62,068 nucleotides of DNA from Nemertoderma westbladi (GCA_032718475.1 JAUCBJ010007977.1:1-62068), one strand, 5' to 3'; counted from the first letter of the stretch, positions 46,481-59,405 are shown. Program-made: numbers and translations. The notes: generated by a model not told the origin, from the sequence alone.

Positions 46481-48060
46481 AAAGTAAAATACGGGACATT
46501 CGTACACAATTTTGAACTTTGATTGCCTGTACAATGTTATCCACAGCACATATGTGCACAAAATTGTGCTTGAATTGAACTTTCGAATATCAGCTTTGAT
46601 TTCGCGAAGCTTATGGCGGGACTTGGTCACTTTTGAGAAAACACCAGCTTGTCCAATTAAGGTAAAGTACAGTACGGATTCGTACGAAATGGTTTTTTTT
46701 TATTTTATGATTTCAATTCTAAAATTTAGCGAATTGTGCGCAGGTACGGTGTTGAGTTGATGTTTAGGATAAAGCTGTATTATTAAGCTTAAATAAAAAT
46801 ATAAATATCAGACGAATTGATACATTGCTAATTTTTTACAATGTGTTTTGTGTGGTAAAGTATGGCACATTGCTAGGTAAAGTACGGGACCTGTACGAAT
46901 TTTAGGGTCGAAATGGTCTCTTACACTTAATCTAACAGTAATTTCTGGATAATTAGTGATAATAAAGTGCAACTAAGTATTTCCAACCAAGATATGGATG
47001 CAAAATGTGGGGCGACCCACAAATGTCATCTGTCTAATTTTTGATCGCTAATACTGTATAACTTCGTCATTTATAGATGAAATTAAACCAAACTTGGTAC
47101 GTATGAAGTCTGTCAAAAGTTTGGAAAGAATCTGAGGTTTAAGGAATCAAAGGTCACATATCAGACAGTCTGTCTGTTGGTACCGATAGTTTCAAAATTT
47201 TGATAAAAATCGAAATAAGTCCGCCAATCATTGATGAAATATAATATAACCAAACATGGTACACATGTAGTCTGTGAAAGTTTAGAAATTCTTTCCATTT
47301 TTCTGAAAATGTATCAATTACTGTACTTACCGATCTTCTTATTAAGTTATTAGTTATTAGTTATAAAGCACGGGACTTTACATGCATAAACTCAAAGATT
47401 AGTTAATTGAGGAATGATTCTTAGTTCAAATACATACTTCTACGCTTCTCCCTACTATCACCCTAAAGCATTATAACACTCCTACCCTCCAGGTTTCATA
47501 TATTACATTAATACAGTGCAGTAATATAATCGCCATTTTAATGGCAATTTTCAATTGGCCGTCATGATGTTTTTGAGGGAGTGGATTATGAAACTAATTG
47601 TTTCTTAAGATGACGCAACACAAACGTGCTTTGCATTCCACTGGGTGATTGGGCTGAGTTAGACTACTTCTCTGTGTATAAATTAAAAATTTCACTATTT
47701 TTTGGTAAAGTATGGGACTTTACATGCATAAACCCAAAGATTTCTTGACTGAGGAATGATTCTCAGTTCAAATATAGACTCATATTCTTACGGCCGACTA
47801 TGGCCTTAGAGTATTATAACACTCCTGGCTTCACATATTACATTAATACAGTGCAGTAATATAATCGCCATTTTAATGGTAAAGTATGGGACAATTTTCA
47901 ATTGGGTGCCATGATATTTCTGAGGGAGTGAAGATGAAACTAATTATTTTATACGATGACGCAACACAAACGTGCTTTGCATTCCACTGGGTGATTAGGC
48001 TGAGTTACATTTCTGTGAATAAACTTAAAAATTTCACTATTTTAGGTAAAGTATATGACA
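46480..48060. repeat. direct duplication of about 350 bp with a recurrent 14-bp motif
   Basis: Positions 47361-47703 and 47704-48060 are diverged tandem copies sharing GGGACTTTACATGCATAAAC, GTGCAGTAATATAATCGCC and CAACACAAACGTGCTTTGCA. The motif GTAAAGTAYGGGAC or close variants recurs at about 46482, 46664, 46857, 46879, 47705 and 47879. Confidence 0.7.
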
Positions 48061-48876
48061 TCACATGATTAACTTTATCGATTTCATTACAGAAGAATGA
48101 AACACTGGTGAAATTAAATGAAACCAAAAAAATTCGAAAATGGTTTTGTTTTTGATTTGGTACATGCTCAGATATGTTAATTTAATGGTCATAGGAAGTG
48201 CCTATAGGAAACGAAACTTTTACACACTTTTATTCATATTTTGTGCAGAGCAGGTGCATAATTTGTAATTCGACTATTTTTGAGAAACCACCTGTGTTGA
48301 TACATTTTTTAGCACTGAATTCATGAAGTATGATAAATTTTGACTTAAAATAAGTATAAATTCAAAGCTACATCTCATTTTTCGAAATTAGTGGGGGGGT
48401 TGACCTTTTCATGGAATGAGCCTAATATGAAATAAGTGCAGGAGGCAGAGATATTTTAAACCACAACCACGATATGGGTTCGGAAATTAATATTAATCAT
48501 AATAATGTAGATAGATGATTGACTCACACTTCCGGCATTGTTTTATTCGAGTAAAAAAACGGTGTTACTGCCAAGTTTAGTGTGGGGTTACTAATACCGG
48601 TACATAATCAGTGGGCCAAAATTATATGTATTTGGGCCAGTAAATAAATGTAGCTGTCTGCTAAGTTAATGAATTATCATTATCAACAAATATTTCTATA
48701 CCATATTATTTTAATAAGGTTTATTAATAAATCATTTTTTTGAAGATTGGACAGGCCGGGCATCTAAAAGTAGATTTATGGTAGTAAATATTTATAATTA
48801 TGTAAATATATTTATGGTTTAGCTTTGGTTATTATTCTAATAATGACAAATGAATATAGATACGTGTTTTGTTATA
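48061..48876. other. non-coding DNA upstream of the RAB34/36-like gene
   Basis: No coding sequence recognised. It is AT-rich, and the promoter of the downstream gene should lie near its right end. Confidence 0.4.
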
Positions 48877-51800
48877 ATGAGTGATTTAGCTGCTTATGAT
48901 AGAGTTATAAGTAAGATGCCGCCCTATTACAGCAAGGATGGCTCTCCATATGGCCAAGCCTTTGATTCCTCAGTGACCCAAGCTTGCTCAGAGAACAGGT
49001 ATTTTCATGAGTTTTCATTATCTATTTTTATTTTCTTTTTTATTACATACAATGCCCCAAATAATAATATACTTTTTGTTGGGCACAGCTTTTTGCAAAG
49101 TCGGCAATGACGTTCAGGTGGGATCGAACTGGTGACCTCCGGGTTGGAAGTCTGACGCTCTATCCATTCAGATAGCGGCTCAGGTAAAAGATAGACCTGG
49201 AAATACTATCTGATACCTTGTATGTCCGCAATTTACCTCCTAATGGCCTCCCATCTATCAATACCATCATATGCTGCCGCTGTGCACATCCCAATATTAC
49301 TTTGAAGCTTTAAATAAGACCAAAAGTGACCAAGAATAAATATATATGACGGCGGCCAACAGGCCTTTATTCAACGTCTAAAAGTTTAAATATTATTTAA
49401 ACCTCGAAAAGCAGTAAAGACACTACCGGTAACTGGCAAGGCAGTAGGCCCTACTTGGTATTCTACAGTAACTACGGTATAAAACAAAGTACAATTATGG
49501 GAGGTGGGGGGGGGGGGGGTGGTAATTATGCGGGAGGAACTTTAGTGACTGTCTATACTAAGATGGGGACAGTCTAACTACTGTATAAACTACTGTATAA
49601 TAATATTTTATATTTTAATGCACCAACAAAATCAAATTAAGCACACAACTTTATTAAGATTCAAATTCTAATAATATACCGAAATTATGTCGGAAAATAT
49701 GTCAAAAATTTGTCAAAAAATGTGTCAACGAAAACTATGGAACATTTCTCGGAAAGGTATTGGGGGGGGGGGGGGGATATGGGGTGTGTGAGCGTGCATA
49801 CATTACCAATGTCTTTACCATGTCTCCATACTGTATGTTTATGCTAGGGGACATTTCCCTAATGTACGACTTCTCTGCGAGTTTCCTGTCCGCCCAGTCC
49901 CAGCACCGTCGAAGCAGGCAAGCAGAGAATGGGACGGGTATGTTGTGTTGTGCGGGGTGCAAAGTAAGGAAGTGTGTAGCGAATGAGGTCTCGTCGGGGT
50001 CTTTCCTACGTACAGCGTTACAGTGCGTTCTGCGGCGGTCGCGAACTGGTCCCACAGTTTCCCCAATGTAGCCCTCAGGGCAAAGTTAGCAGGTAAGGTG
50101 GTACACTACACTTTTAGTAAGGCAGTTTGTAATCCCACTCGTACATACAGGTCAAGGGGCGTGGGGGGGGGGGGGGGGCAATGGGGTTGGGTTACTGCGA
50201 AGCGAATGAGTAAGTCTTTAATCTTGGGGCCATCTACGCCCAAATTTTGCACCAACTTACAAAATTAAAAATAACAAAAAAAAATACAAGTTTGAGATAT
50301 CTAGTTAGATAATTACTTATTCCATTGAATTCAGAACCCACATAAACCTCTAAAATACGAGAAATATGTTGTCACAATAAAATCAATTGAACTATTGGAT
50401 AGATTTTAAAAATTTCGCTGGCACCAAATTTTGCACACAGCATAGCACCGAAAAACACAACTTTGATAAACGTGGTGCAACTCGTATATATTCCATCGAA
50501 ACAAGAACCCCAAAAAACCCCTATCGTGGATAAAACTGGTTCAAACAATCAATTTACAAAATTGACATATTTCAAAATTTGGTGCATAAGCACAAAAATT
50601 TGGCACCCGCTGAAAAAAACAAGTTTGAAATTTGTAGCTTATTTTATATGAATTTCATCTAATTGTGAACACCCAAAAACGGCGGTGTAAATAAAAAGTA
50701 GAGATGTTACAATTTTTCATGAAGTGGAATTAAAAAAAAACTGTCTAAAAAAAAGTGCCTAAAGAGGGATAAAAAATGGTGCTATAACTCGAAAACTTCC
50801 GAATATTTTTAAAAACCGTTTTCACTATTAGGAAAACAATAGAGTTTTATGAAAAGTCATAAAATTTCGGATTCCAAACTGCGTCTGTTTCAGAGTTATA
50901 ATAAAACACCACGAGGGCGGGTCATCTTGACCCCCCCCCCCCCCCCCCCCCCCGGGTATAGGGTTAACGCATGGCCGGTGGCCCCCAAGTATTATAGAAA
51001 GCCGTACATTATTTACACAATAAAATAACGCACTTGCAATCCGTAAATGTTATGATTATGTAAGTTTGCCCCGAAGTCTCAATACTGTAGCAACATAAAG
51101 GCCTAAAAGTGAGGGCATCCATTTTCAAATAATTAGAACTGAAAACAATTTATGCATTATTTAAAAAAAAAGTAAGTATTACCTGTTCCTTCCTCTTGCA
51201 TTCGCACATAATATATATTTTAAAAGCCGAGGTTTTCCTTGAAACAAATATTTACTATGACATTATACAGTATGATTTACTTTCTTATACTAACCTTGAA
51301 GTGATGAAGTGCATGGTTGTTTTGTTGAAGCGTTAGTAGTAATCCCAGTGGCTGTGCGCTTTTATTTTCTTTACAAAACACACATTGATTATTGGCGTTT
51401 GTTTTGCAAGATGTCTTGCATTACTAGTAGGGGAGAGCGGGGGGGTGGGGGGGGGGGGGGGGTGTGGGGGAGGTTGAACCGTGAGGAGGGGTGAATCAGG
51501 GCAATTTATGAATTTAAAGAAGAACGCTTGGGCTAGGCGTTTCCATGGATACACCATTAGATAGACAATTAAAAACTGCACCTACTGTTGTATTTAGTCC
51601 AACTCTGCGGCTGCTTTACTATGAAGGAAAGTGTGCTTTTCCCACGTGTTTTCTAGAAATGATACCGCTGTTTTGGATCACTCCCATTTAATTGATTTGA
51701 CAATTCACCAATAAATGTGATACTTTTCTGGTGGAGAAATTTTTCTGCTTCAAAATTAGGTATGGATTATTACGTCACTGGTCTGCACTTTTCGTACACA

Positions 51801-54534
51801 ATGCATTTTTCAAAAAATGGAGTAGTGTGGGAGGCTTGAGGTAGGAGGGTTGAATCACTTAGGATGGATGGGGTAGGAAGGTTCGACCACTTCCTATTGG
51901 TTGTGGGGCGAGCCACGAAGTCTAGGTGAGCCTTAGCATAGCGGTACAATTAGTGAGCCGTCCGTCATTGTCGTTGTTGTCGGAAATGTTTGAACGCTAA
52001 TAAGTCGGTCAATCTTTGATGAAATGGAACCAAACTTGGTACACATGTAGTCTATAAAAAGTTTAGAAATTCTACACACAGACAGACTTATATACATGTA
52101 GTTCATCTGTAGACCGCCGCTGGAGCGAATTGGCAGAAACGTAGAAGTAGCTGTACTTATATAACCAACCATCAGATTCATCTGAAATTTGGTAGGAGTG
52201 ACCGATGAGCATAGCTTAAGTAGAAATTATACACAAAAACAAACTTTCATAGTTCCTCTGTCTGCCGCTAGGGAGCGAATTGACAGAAGTGTAGAATAAG
52301 TAGCTGTAATAGGACAATCAGATTCATCTGAAAGTAGGAGTGGTGACCTACGATCATTGCTTAAATAGAACTGGTAGAGACAAGCTAACGAAGTAGTAGA
52401 CCAAATTTCAAGTTCTCGGATTACAGCTTTCTCGGGTTAAACTTTCTCATCCTCGTGCTGCGCGAAGGCCCCACGAACGTGTTATGTTATTCATCTACAG
52501 GTATGGATGGTATTTAGTAGGACTAATTGACTAAGCTTGTTTCATTGTTACTTTCTTGTCCACTCGTGGTGACAGGTAGTGAATATAATACTGTAATTAG
52601 TTCCATTACTTATTAATAATAAGTACTACTATTCTTAATTAATCATCTTCTAATGCAATGTGCAATGATATACTTCAATGGTATTATTGTAAATTAAAAA
52701 ACTACAGTTTTTAATGGAGTTAAAATGTTTATTTTGACAAAAGTGAAATGTCACTGGCAGACAAACGCTGAAAAAACACAGACAAACGGACAGAGAGACT
52801 AATTTTCATTGACTTATTACAGTATTTTCATTTGATAACATTTCTACTACCGGTACTGTATGTGTGGTTCAACCCTCCTACAATACGGTAACCCCCCTGA
52901 TTCAACCCTCCTACAATACGGTAACCCCCCTGGTTCAACCCTCCTACAATACGGTAACCCCCCTGGTTCAACCCTCCTACAATACGGTAACCCCACTGGT
53001 TCACTTTTACTGTTACGGAAATGAGCATGTTACAGTGCCGGATTTCTAACAACACCAATAAACTAATTTCCCTATTTAGGCCTACCTACTGTACTTGTGT
53101 CCACTTTCCCCATTTTTCTCTACGAGACCACTCTCTTACCCTTAACAACTTGTATTTTTACTATAGGACATGTACCACATCATTAAAGATGAGTAAGGCT
53201 ATAGTTGTTGGTGACGTTTCGGTTGGTAAAACTTGTTTAGTAACGCGATTTAGTCGTCAAGCTTTCGATTCCGATTACAAGGCAACTATAGGTAAGTAGT
53301 AGTTATGGTAACCGCTAGGCTAAGGGGTCATGAAATCCGCATAATCACCTTATTGACTTATCAATCAGTGGTATCAGTGAGTGATAACTACAGTAGGCCT
53401 ACTACAGTACTGCAGTACTACAGTACTGCATCTTCAATATATTTTATTAGGCGTTGATTTCGAGGTGGAACGTTTCGATATTTTAGGAGTCCCTTTCAAC
53501 CTCCAGGTCTGGGACACGGCGGGACAAGAGCGTTTCCAATGCATTGCAGCGGCCTACTACAGGGGGGCCAATCTAATTGTTATTGTATTCGATCTCTCCG
53601 ACTCAGATACACTGAATAACGCATTTAAATGGTAAGAACTTTCAGTTATTCGTTTAAAAAACATATCATATTGGAATCAGTATTTTGGAAGTATTTTGAT
53701 TAAAATTATAATGGTAATAATTGTAATAATTTAAGTGAGGCTTTTTAAAAGTCTTGGTTTGTTCTGTAGTTAAATCAGATTTTCTGTTCTCTTGAGTTTC
53801 GTTTCGTTTTAGTTTAAAATAAGTGGGAAATGATTTTGAAAGGCAAATTCCAAACAAAAATGCTCAAATAAAACAGTAGACGAAATTCAATAGAACAGGT
53901 TACAGTTTTAATTTTGTTTTAATTTTGGTGATATAAAATGCATATTTTAGTAATAATTAATAATATACTTATATATTTTATTGAGAAAAATTTAGAAAAA
54001 AAAACATTTAATTTAGTGGAAAAGCGAATGTTTTAGTGCCAATAAAATTAATGCGAATTGGAAATATCGTAGTTTTACAATGAGTACCGGTATGCATATA
54101 ATAGTCAATTAATGACTTCCATATTTGTTCATTTTATATACAAAGATAGGCACTTCCACAGGGACTCGAGGAAACAATGTTTATTTTGCAGGTACCGGGA
54201 GGCGATGTCTGACAACAGTTCGCATCAACCGTTAGTGTTCCTTGTCGGCACTAAACTCGATTTAGTGAATCCGGAACACTATCAAACCATCGAACTAAAA
54301 GCGTTGCGGGTTGCCAAGCAACTCGGAGCCGAATACTGGCCTACGTCGTCGAGAACTGGAGAGAATGTTGTGCAATTTTTTCAGCGTGTTGCCGGACTCA
54401 CCTTTAATAGATCAGTTGCAGAGGAAATCGCCATGCGGAAAGAGAAACGAGAGCCATCTACCGGCCAAACGTTGAATATAACACAACCTCCGAAGAAACA
54501 AAAGACTGCAAACGATAATCTAATATGTTGTTGA
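48877..54534 (+). CDS. RAB34/36: RAB34/RAB36-type small GTPase, four exons
   Basis: Coding exons are 48877-48998, 53167-53291, 53451-53631 and 54192-54534, all with GT-AG introns and matching phases (2, 1, 2). The total is 771 nt, or 256 residues, close to vertebrate RAB34. The N-terminal extension has the family's DRV...P pattern and the exon junction gives ENRTCTTSLKMSK before the G domain. P-loop GDVSVGKT (56-63), switch I ATIGVDFE, WDTAGQERF (103-111), G4 as GTKLDL instead of NKxD, G5 TSSRTGEN, and a C-terminal Cys-Cys for geranylgeranylation. RAB34 and RAB36 work at the Golgi and in lysosome positioning, and RAB34 also in ciliogenesis. The non-canonical G4 is typical of this pair. An ATG at 48850 would add nine residues. 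The one at 48877 fits the family better. Confidence 0.88.
49113..49190 (-). repeat. tRNA-derived sequence in RAB34/36 intron 1
   Basis: On the minus strand it resembles a tRNA, with an A-box-like GAATGGATAGAGCG, an anticodon-loop-like CTTCCAA (Gly-TCC type) and a B-box-like AGTTCGATCCC. The anticodon stem is mismatched, so a tRNA pseudogene or SINE head is more likely than a working tRNA. Confidence 0.5.
49780..50085 (-). pseudogene. GIY-YIG endonuclease fragment, Penelope-like retroelement type
   Basis: The minus-strand frame reads CPEGYIGETVGPVRDRRRTH, then SFATHFL, then WADRKLAEKSYIREMSPSIN. This gives the GIY-YIG order of Gly-Tyr-Ile-Gly, catalytic Arg, His, Glu and final Asn. The leading Cys-Pro and the GET are typical of the endonuclease carried at the C-terminus of Penelope-like elements, which nicks target DNA. 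A stop lies just upstream of the Cys and no reverse transcriptase is visible nearby, so only the endonuclease end remains. G runs (49762-49775, 50161-50178) flank it. It is antisense to the host gene. Confidence 0.65.
50090..52030. other. non-coding part of RAB34/36 intron 1
   Basis: No gene recognised. Long homopolymers are present: C run 50931-50953 and G runs near 51440-51462. Positions 50400-50640 repeat CCAAATTTTGCAC and variants. Confidence 0.45.
52030..52380. repeat. short direct repeats in RAB34/36 intron 1
   Basis: Two copies of about 110 bp (about 52120-52235 and 52265-52375) share GAGCGAATTGRCAGAA and CAATCAGATTCATCTGAAA or its variant. The preceding block at 52015-52075 also resembles 47225-47300, so it is a dispersed repeat. 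Confidence 0.55.
52866..53005. repeat. 33-bp minisatellite, about four copies
   Basis: The unit is GGTTCAACCCTCCTACAATA plus CGGTAACCCCCCT. The array ends about 160 bp before exon 2 of the GTPase gene, near its acceptor at 53166. Confidence 0.85.
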
Positions 54535-54919
54535 TATTAATCCTGGGGATTAACACTGATATTATTTATTTCGTTTTTTGTTCGTTGATATTATGATGGT
54601 AAAAATGTGCAAAATATATATTGTAATTAAATTGATGTATTATACGAATCGCTATTATATTTTAAATGTTGTTGATAGTGTTAGTAATTATGAGATAATT
54701 ACCAGTTCTACTAAATATACTTTCTTATGTTACATTTCACAATGCAGTTTTCCCCCATTTGAAGAATACCAGGTTTCACTAAAAACCCAGGTTACGTAAA
54801 GGCTGAATCTAACCAAAACAATAAACAAATTAGTATCTGTACAGCTTATGAGATCGAAATATAAAACACTTAATAACGATAAATTTAAAAAATATAAAAT
54901 TCTTCATGTATAAAATTTC
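54535..54919. other. 3' flank of the RAB34/36-like gene
   Basis: AT-rich and probably 3' UTR in part. No further coding sequence recognised. Confidence 0.4.
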
Positions 54920-55045
54920 AATTTTCACGCGGGTCCTCATATTATCACCCCATTGGATGAAAGGCTGAGCGGACACCCCCGGGGTTGAACCTACAACCAA
55001 TTGATTGCAGGCCCGGCGTTCAACCAACTGAGCTACCCCGCCTTT
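54920..55045 (-). repeat. tRNA-derived SINE
   Basis: The minus strand starts GGCGGGGTAGCTCAGTTGG (A box) and has GTAGGTTCAACCCCGG (B box) with an anticodon-loop-like CTGCAAT. A non-tRNA body follows, with TCCGCTCAGCCTTTCATCC. The tRNA stems are imperfect and the continuing body indicates a SINE. Confidence 0.6.
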
Positions 55046-56639
55046 ACCTTTCTACTGTATGCATAAATTACGAGCCAAAACGTTCAATAGTAGATATCAG
55101 ACATGTAAACGCCGATGACGTTAGATGCTAATATAATCAGAATGACGACTTCCGGAGTAAACCGAATGTAACGTTAGAAACGCTTAATTACATTACCAAT
55201 AAGTGCGCAACACAAGCAAACTTACAAATCGCGGCTTTGATTACAGCATACCGGTACACGGGGATATCAGCATTCAGCTTCGCCGCTGCCCATTGTACCA
55301 CGTAATTAAGATAATTTATTAAATGCAAAGCTACGAAGCAATACAATGAATATCAGCAAATTAAACGAGTCAAGAAAATCCCGGAGTTTTATTTCCTTAG
55401 TAGCCTATAGCTGGACCAATATTAACGTAACCAATATCCAATATTCCATTCGCATGTACACATCGGGCGAGATAAGCTAGCGGTATGGTAGTTCGCTTTA
55501 TTAAAACGGTAGCACCCAGTGCAAAAATTACCCTTATATTTCCTGACATCGGTGGTGATTTGGTTTCAATATTTATATTATTATTATAACTAGAACGCCA
55601 TCAAGATGGCTTTAAACGAACCTGTCTTACACAGACTCCAAGAAACAGATGGGATTGGAAGATGCAAACCAATAATGACTTGCATCAACCAACAAAACTG
55701 CCTCCCATCTAATGTAATACACATTCGCCTAGGCAAACAAATCATAATCACAATTACTACGATGATGTGTGAAATGGTATCCATATCCGCAACCTGAGAA
55801 ACGGCCCAAAAGAGCAGTTTATTCTGCGGAGGGGTCTTTTCTGTATTAGATAAATAAAATAAAGAACACTATAATTACAGTATTTATACCTGATACATTC
55901 TCAGTTAGCCTAATAAAAACATCGGAGCAACCAATATAAATAATGTACATGTACAAGCATCCTATGAAAGTTTGTACAATGTTCCCTTAAGTCTACCCAA
56001 CAGCCGTTGGTACCCGGCTGGCAGCCACCCTGGTTCAGTTTTATGGTTTTGTTAGTTTAATCGACAGCTGTTGTAAACGTCCCAGATATACAAAACCTAC
56101 TAAGCCTTTGCATTCCAATTGAGCTTAGCCTAAGTTGATGACAGTATTATAACGATGACAATTAGGCCCTATAGATACATACGATATATAAATGATGTAC
56201 TGCTTGACATTACACTAACTGGCTGAATAGAGATAGAACTATAATAATACGTTTGGCATTCTGTCAGATTTCAGTAGTAAGTAACCTCATAATAATTGCT
56301 AAATATCAATCACCTGAAAAACATTTCAAGCAAGGGAGTTGTGGGTATTTAATTTCGCGTTCAATAATGTTGAAAATATGCAAATATTTCGAATATCGCA
56401 CTTCGAATCGTTCCCAACTTTTTTATTCAACAACTAGACAACAATTGATAAATACTTGCGTTTACAATTTTACAATGCATGCAAGTGGTTTCAAGCCATT
56501 TGGTGAACATACATAGTGAGTGATATATATAGGTAAATATATCCATCGTGTTTTTGCCGGCCTCAGCTTTAGACAAAAACTACCCAGTCTAAAGACAGGT
56601 TCGTTATTAATATAAAATACAACATATGAATGGGAGAAT
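55046..56639. other. intergenic DNA
   Basis: No gene recognised. The open frames at 55590-55797 on both strands mirror each other and have no recognisable product. Confidence 0.4.
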
Positions 56640-56893
56640 CTTTTAGGCTCGTTAAGCCAAGGAATGCCTGTTCACCACCATGGGTAATCTTCCACAGTAA
56701 ACCCTTCCACTCTGTTTCCCAAGTTGCCTTGGTTCCCATTTATCGATCACTGAAGGATGAAAGCCAGGGTTGGGCTAGGCTGCAGAATTTAAATCACTGT
56801 GCCCAAATAGTGCTGCCCCATCTAGGGATCGAACAAGGGCTTCCTAATTGGAAGCCCAGGAATGTCACCACTAGACCAAGATGCTGCTTGGAC
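56640..56893 (-). repeat. tRNA-Gly-derived SINE
   Basis: On the minus strand the head reads GCATCTTGGTCTAGTGGTGA (A box) and later CTTGTTCGATCCCTAG (B box), with anticodon-loop CTTCCAA. A body follows with GCACTATTTGGGCACAGTGA and CTGCAGCCTAGCCC and then a tail of about 120 bp. Confidence 0.65.
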
Positions 56894-56993
56894 ACATATA
56901 GCTGCTACATATAATAATGTGGTGAAATCTAAAAAGCAAATCTTATTATAATAATAAAGTCTCGAGGGAATGTAAGCCAACACGGAAAGCTGG

Positions 56994-57585
56994 GCACTCA
57001 AGGCGTGGTACTGTTTATGGGCACTCAAGGCGTGGTACTGTTTAAATGGGCACTCAAGGCGTGGTACTGTTTATGGGCACTCAAGGCGTGGTACTGTTTA
57101 TGGGCACTCAAGGCGTGGTACTGATTATGGGCACTCAAGGCGTGGTACTGTTTATGGGCACTCAAGGCGTGGTACTGTTTATGGGCACTCAAGGCGTGGT
57201 ACTGTTTATGGGCACTCAAGGTGTGGTAATGTTTATGGGCACTCAAGGCGTGGTACTGTTTATGGGCACTCAAGGCGTGGTACTGTTTATGGGCACTCAA
57301 GGCGTGGTTCTGTTTATGGGCACTCAAGGCGTGGTAATGTTTATGGGCACTCAAGGCGTGGTACTGTTTATGGGTATTCAAGGCGTGGTACTGTATGGGC
57401 ACTCAAGGCGTGGTACTGTTTATGGGCACTCAAGGCGTGGTACTGTTTATGGGCACTCAAGGCGTGGTACTGTTTATGGGCACTCAAGGCGTGGTACTGT
57501 TTATGGGCATTCAAGGCGTGGTACTGTATGGGCACTCAAGGCCTGGTACTGTTTATGGGCCCTCAAGGCGTGGTACTGTTTATGG
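56994..57585. repeat. 27-bp minisatellite, left part
   Basis: The unit is TATGGGCACTCAAGGCGTGG plus TACTGTT, about 22 copies, some shortened to 24 bp. The array resumes at 60714 on the other side of the LINE. Because 27 is a multiple of three, long artificial frames appear on both strands. Confidence 0.92.
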
Positions 57586-57625
57586 GCTACTACTAGGATC
57601 GGCATGCTGCATTGCAGCTGCATTT

Positions 57626-58777
57626 TTAAGAATGCTGTGCCGGCTTGTCAACAAAATTGCACCGCCACAACTCCCTATCACCCATGACATTTGCTAGATC
57701 ATCCGCATCTTTAAGGTCAGTGTCCTTTAAGATGCGTCTCAAGAAAGTCATGGGCTGTCCACCATGCTTATTCACTCCATGAGACTGCCAAAGTACAAGA
57801 ATATGCACGGGCTGGTCCTCACGGCGAAAGCAATGTCCTGCAAAGCGGAGGCGATTTTGTTATAGTGTCAAGCTTGGGGGAACCAATGAGACACCTCCAA
57901 TGTTATATAGTGTCTGGTTGGAGATGTGTGCATTGTACTTGACACAATGAACCCGGCGTAGCATTCTTGTGAATGTGCCATCCAGAGATTTGGTGTCCTC
58001 AGCAGTTAGAGCCCAGCATGGACTCCCGTAGAGGAGTACTGGAACTACTGCTGCTCTAAATAATCGGACCTTAAGTTTCCGATTAATTCTCGGTGACTTC
58101 CAAATCCTGGAAAGCCTATTCAAGGCTGCCCATGCCTTTCCCTTACGTATTCGAAGGTCCTCACCTGACTTCCGGATCCATGATCCCAGGTAACAGAAGT
58201 CGTCCACATGCTCAAGCATACCATCCTTTGTGCTTATGCTCATCCGATCAGAGACTTGCTGAGGACTTTCAAAGTTAACTGTCAGAATTTTGGTCTTTCT
58301 GGAGTTAATAAAAAGACCAACACTAGAAGCAGCATGTTCTAATGAGCTGAGGAGCCGTTGGGCTGCCTCTAATGATTCTGAGAGTACTACTAAGTCATCA
58401 GCAAAGTCTAAATCAGTTAGGTACTTGGCAGGATTTCCTCGACTTCTGGAGCCAGTAGGTGGAGTTATCATTACCCCATCATCATTATGATGATCTAAGG
58501 ACATAGTCAACCACAATAATGAACAAGAATGGTGCAAGTGTGTCTCCTTGGAGGACGCCCCATAACACTTCAAATGGTTCTGTGTCACCGTCAACCGTAG
58601 ACACAAATGTTGTCGAACCATCGTATACTGATCTGATTGCTGCAATAATTTCATCAGGAATCCCATATAATGAAAGTATGCTGAACATACGTGAGCGAGA
58701 GACTGAATCAAAGGCCTTGAAGAAGTCAACAAAGATAACAGCCAGATGCCTGTCTTTCTTTTTTGATAATTCTTCAA
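57626..58777 (-). pseudogene. LINE RT second half and C-terminal domain
   Basis: The frame 58777-57860 carries the catalytic box FADDLVVLS with upstream PAKYLTDLD and downstream INSRKTKIL (RT domains 5-7), then a conserved WIRKSGEDLRIRKGKAW region. The end (57808-57626) continues in another frame with MTFLRRILKDT, so at least one indel lies near 57840. Confidence 0.8.
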
Positions 58778-59405
58778 TTATCCTTCTAAGTGCCAAAATG
58801 GGCTCCATGGTCCCACGACCTTTACGGAACCCATTCTGATTTCCACGGAGCAGTCTCTCAATGGGATCCCTGATGCGATTTAATAGAATCCTATTGTATA
58901 GCTTTGCAGCAATCGAGATCAATGAGATTCCCCGAAAAGAACCATAGAGTGTTAGGTTGCCCTTCTTGGGAACTGGCACCAACTTATTTGTTTTCATTTC
59001 TTGTGGGACTCTTGTTGTTCGGTACATGTCTACTATGATGGGATAGATGAGCTTTAAACACTCAGGTATTTTAAAGACCTCAGGGGGAACACCATCTACT
59101 CCACTGGCACGATTGGTCTTAATGCTCTTTGCAGCAGCCTTCACTTCTGCAAAGGAGATATCGCCAATGGGAATATCTGGGAGTACAGACTCAGACATTT
59201 TTACTTCTATAAAGTTATCAGGCAATACCCTGTCATTATTGAGGAGCTTTTCAAAGTGGGCTTTCCAACCATTGAGGCGATCGGCTGGTGATTCAGCCTT
59301 AACCTTGGTGGTTGGTTGGTTTGCTTTTCCGCCCAGTAAGCAGATTGATCGACTTCCATGCCTGGGATGATTGCCTGCTGTCGTCAGCATCATTGATGGC
59401 ATCAA
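58485..59405 (-). pseudogene. LINE RT first half
   Basis: It contains RT domains 1-4: PVPKKGN, RGISLISIA, QNGFRKGRGT, FVDFFKAFDSVSR and GVLQGDTLAPFLFI. It closes at 58485, before the FADD box, because of a frameshift. It follows the endonuclease frame with about 100 bp of overlap in a different frame. Confidence 0.8.

Noticed and set aside
55590-55797. Small ORFs on both strands as a gene
   Set aside because: They mirror each other over the same bases, with no domain, splice context or similarity seen.
49113-56893. Functional tRNA genes at 49113, 54920 and 56770
   Set aside because: A and B boxes are present, but stems are mismatched and SINE-type bodies follow at two of the three.
57025-57687. 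Long repetitive proteins on both strands, also at 60692-62058
   Set aside because: The 27-bp minisatellite gives open frames on both strands in several phases; there is no codon bias or start context.
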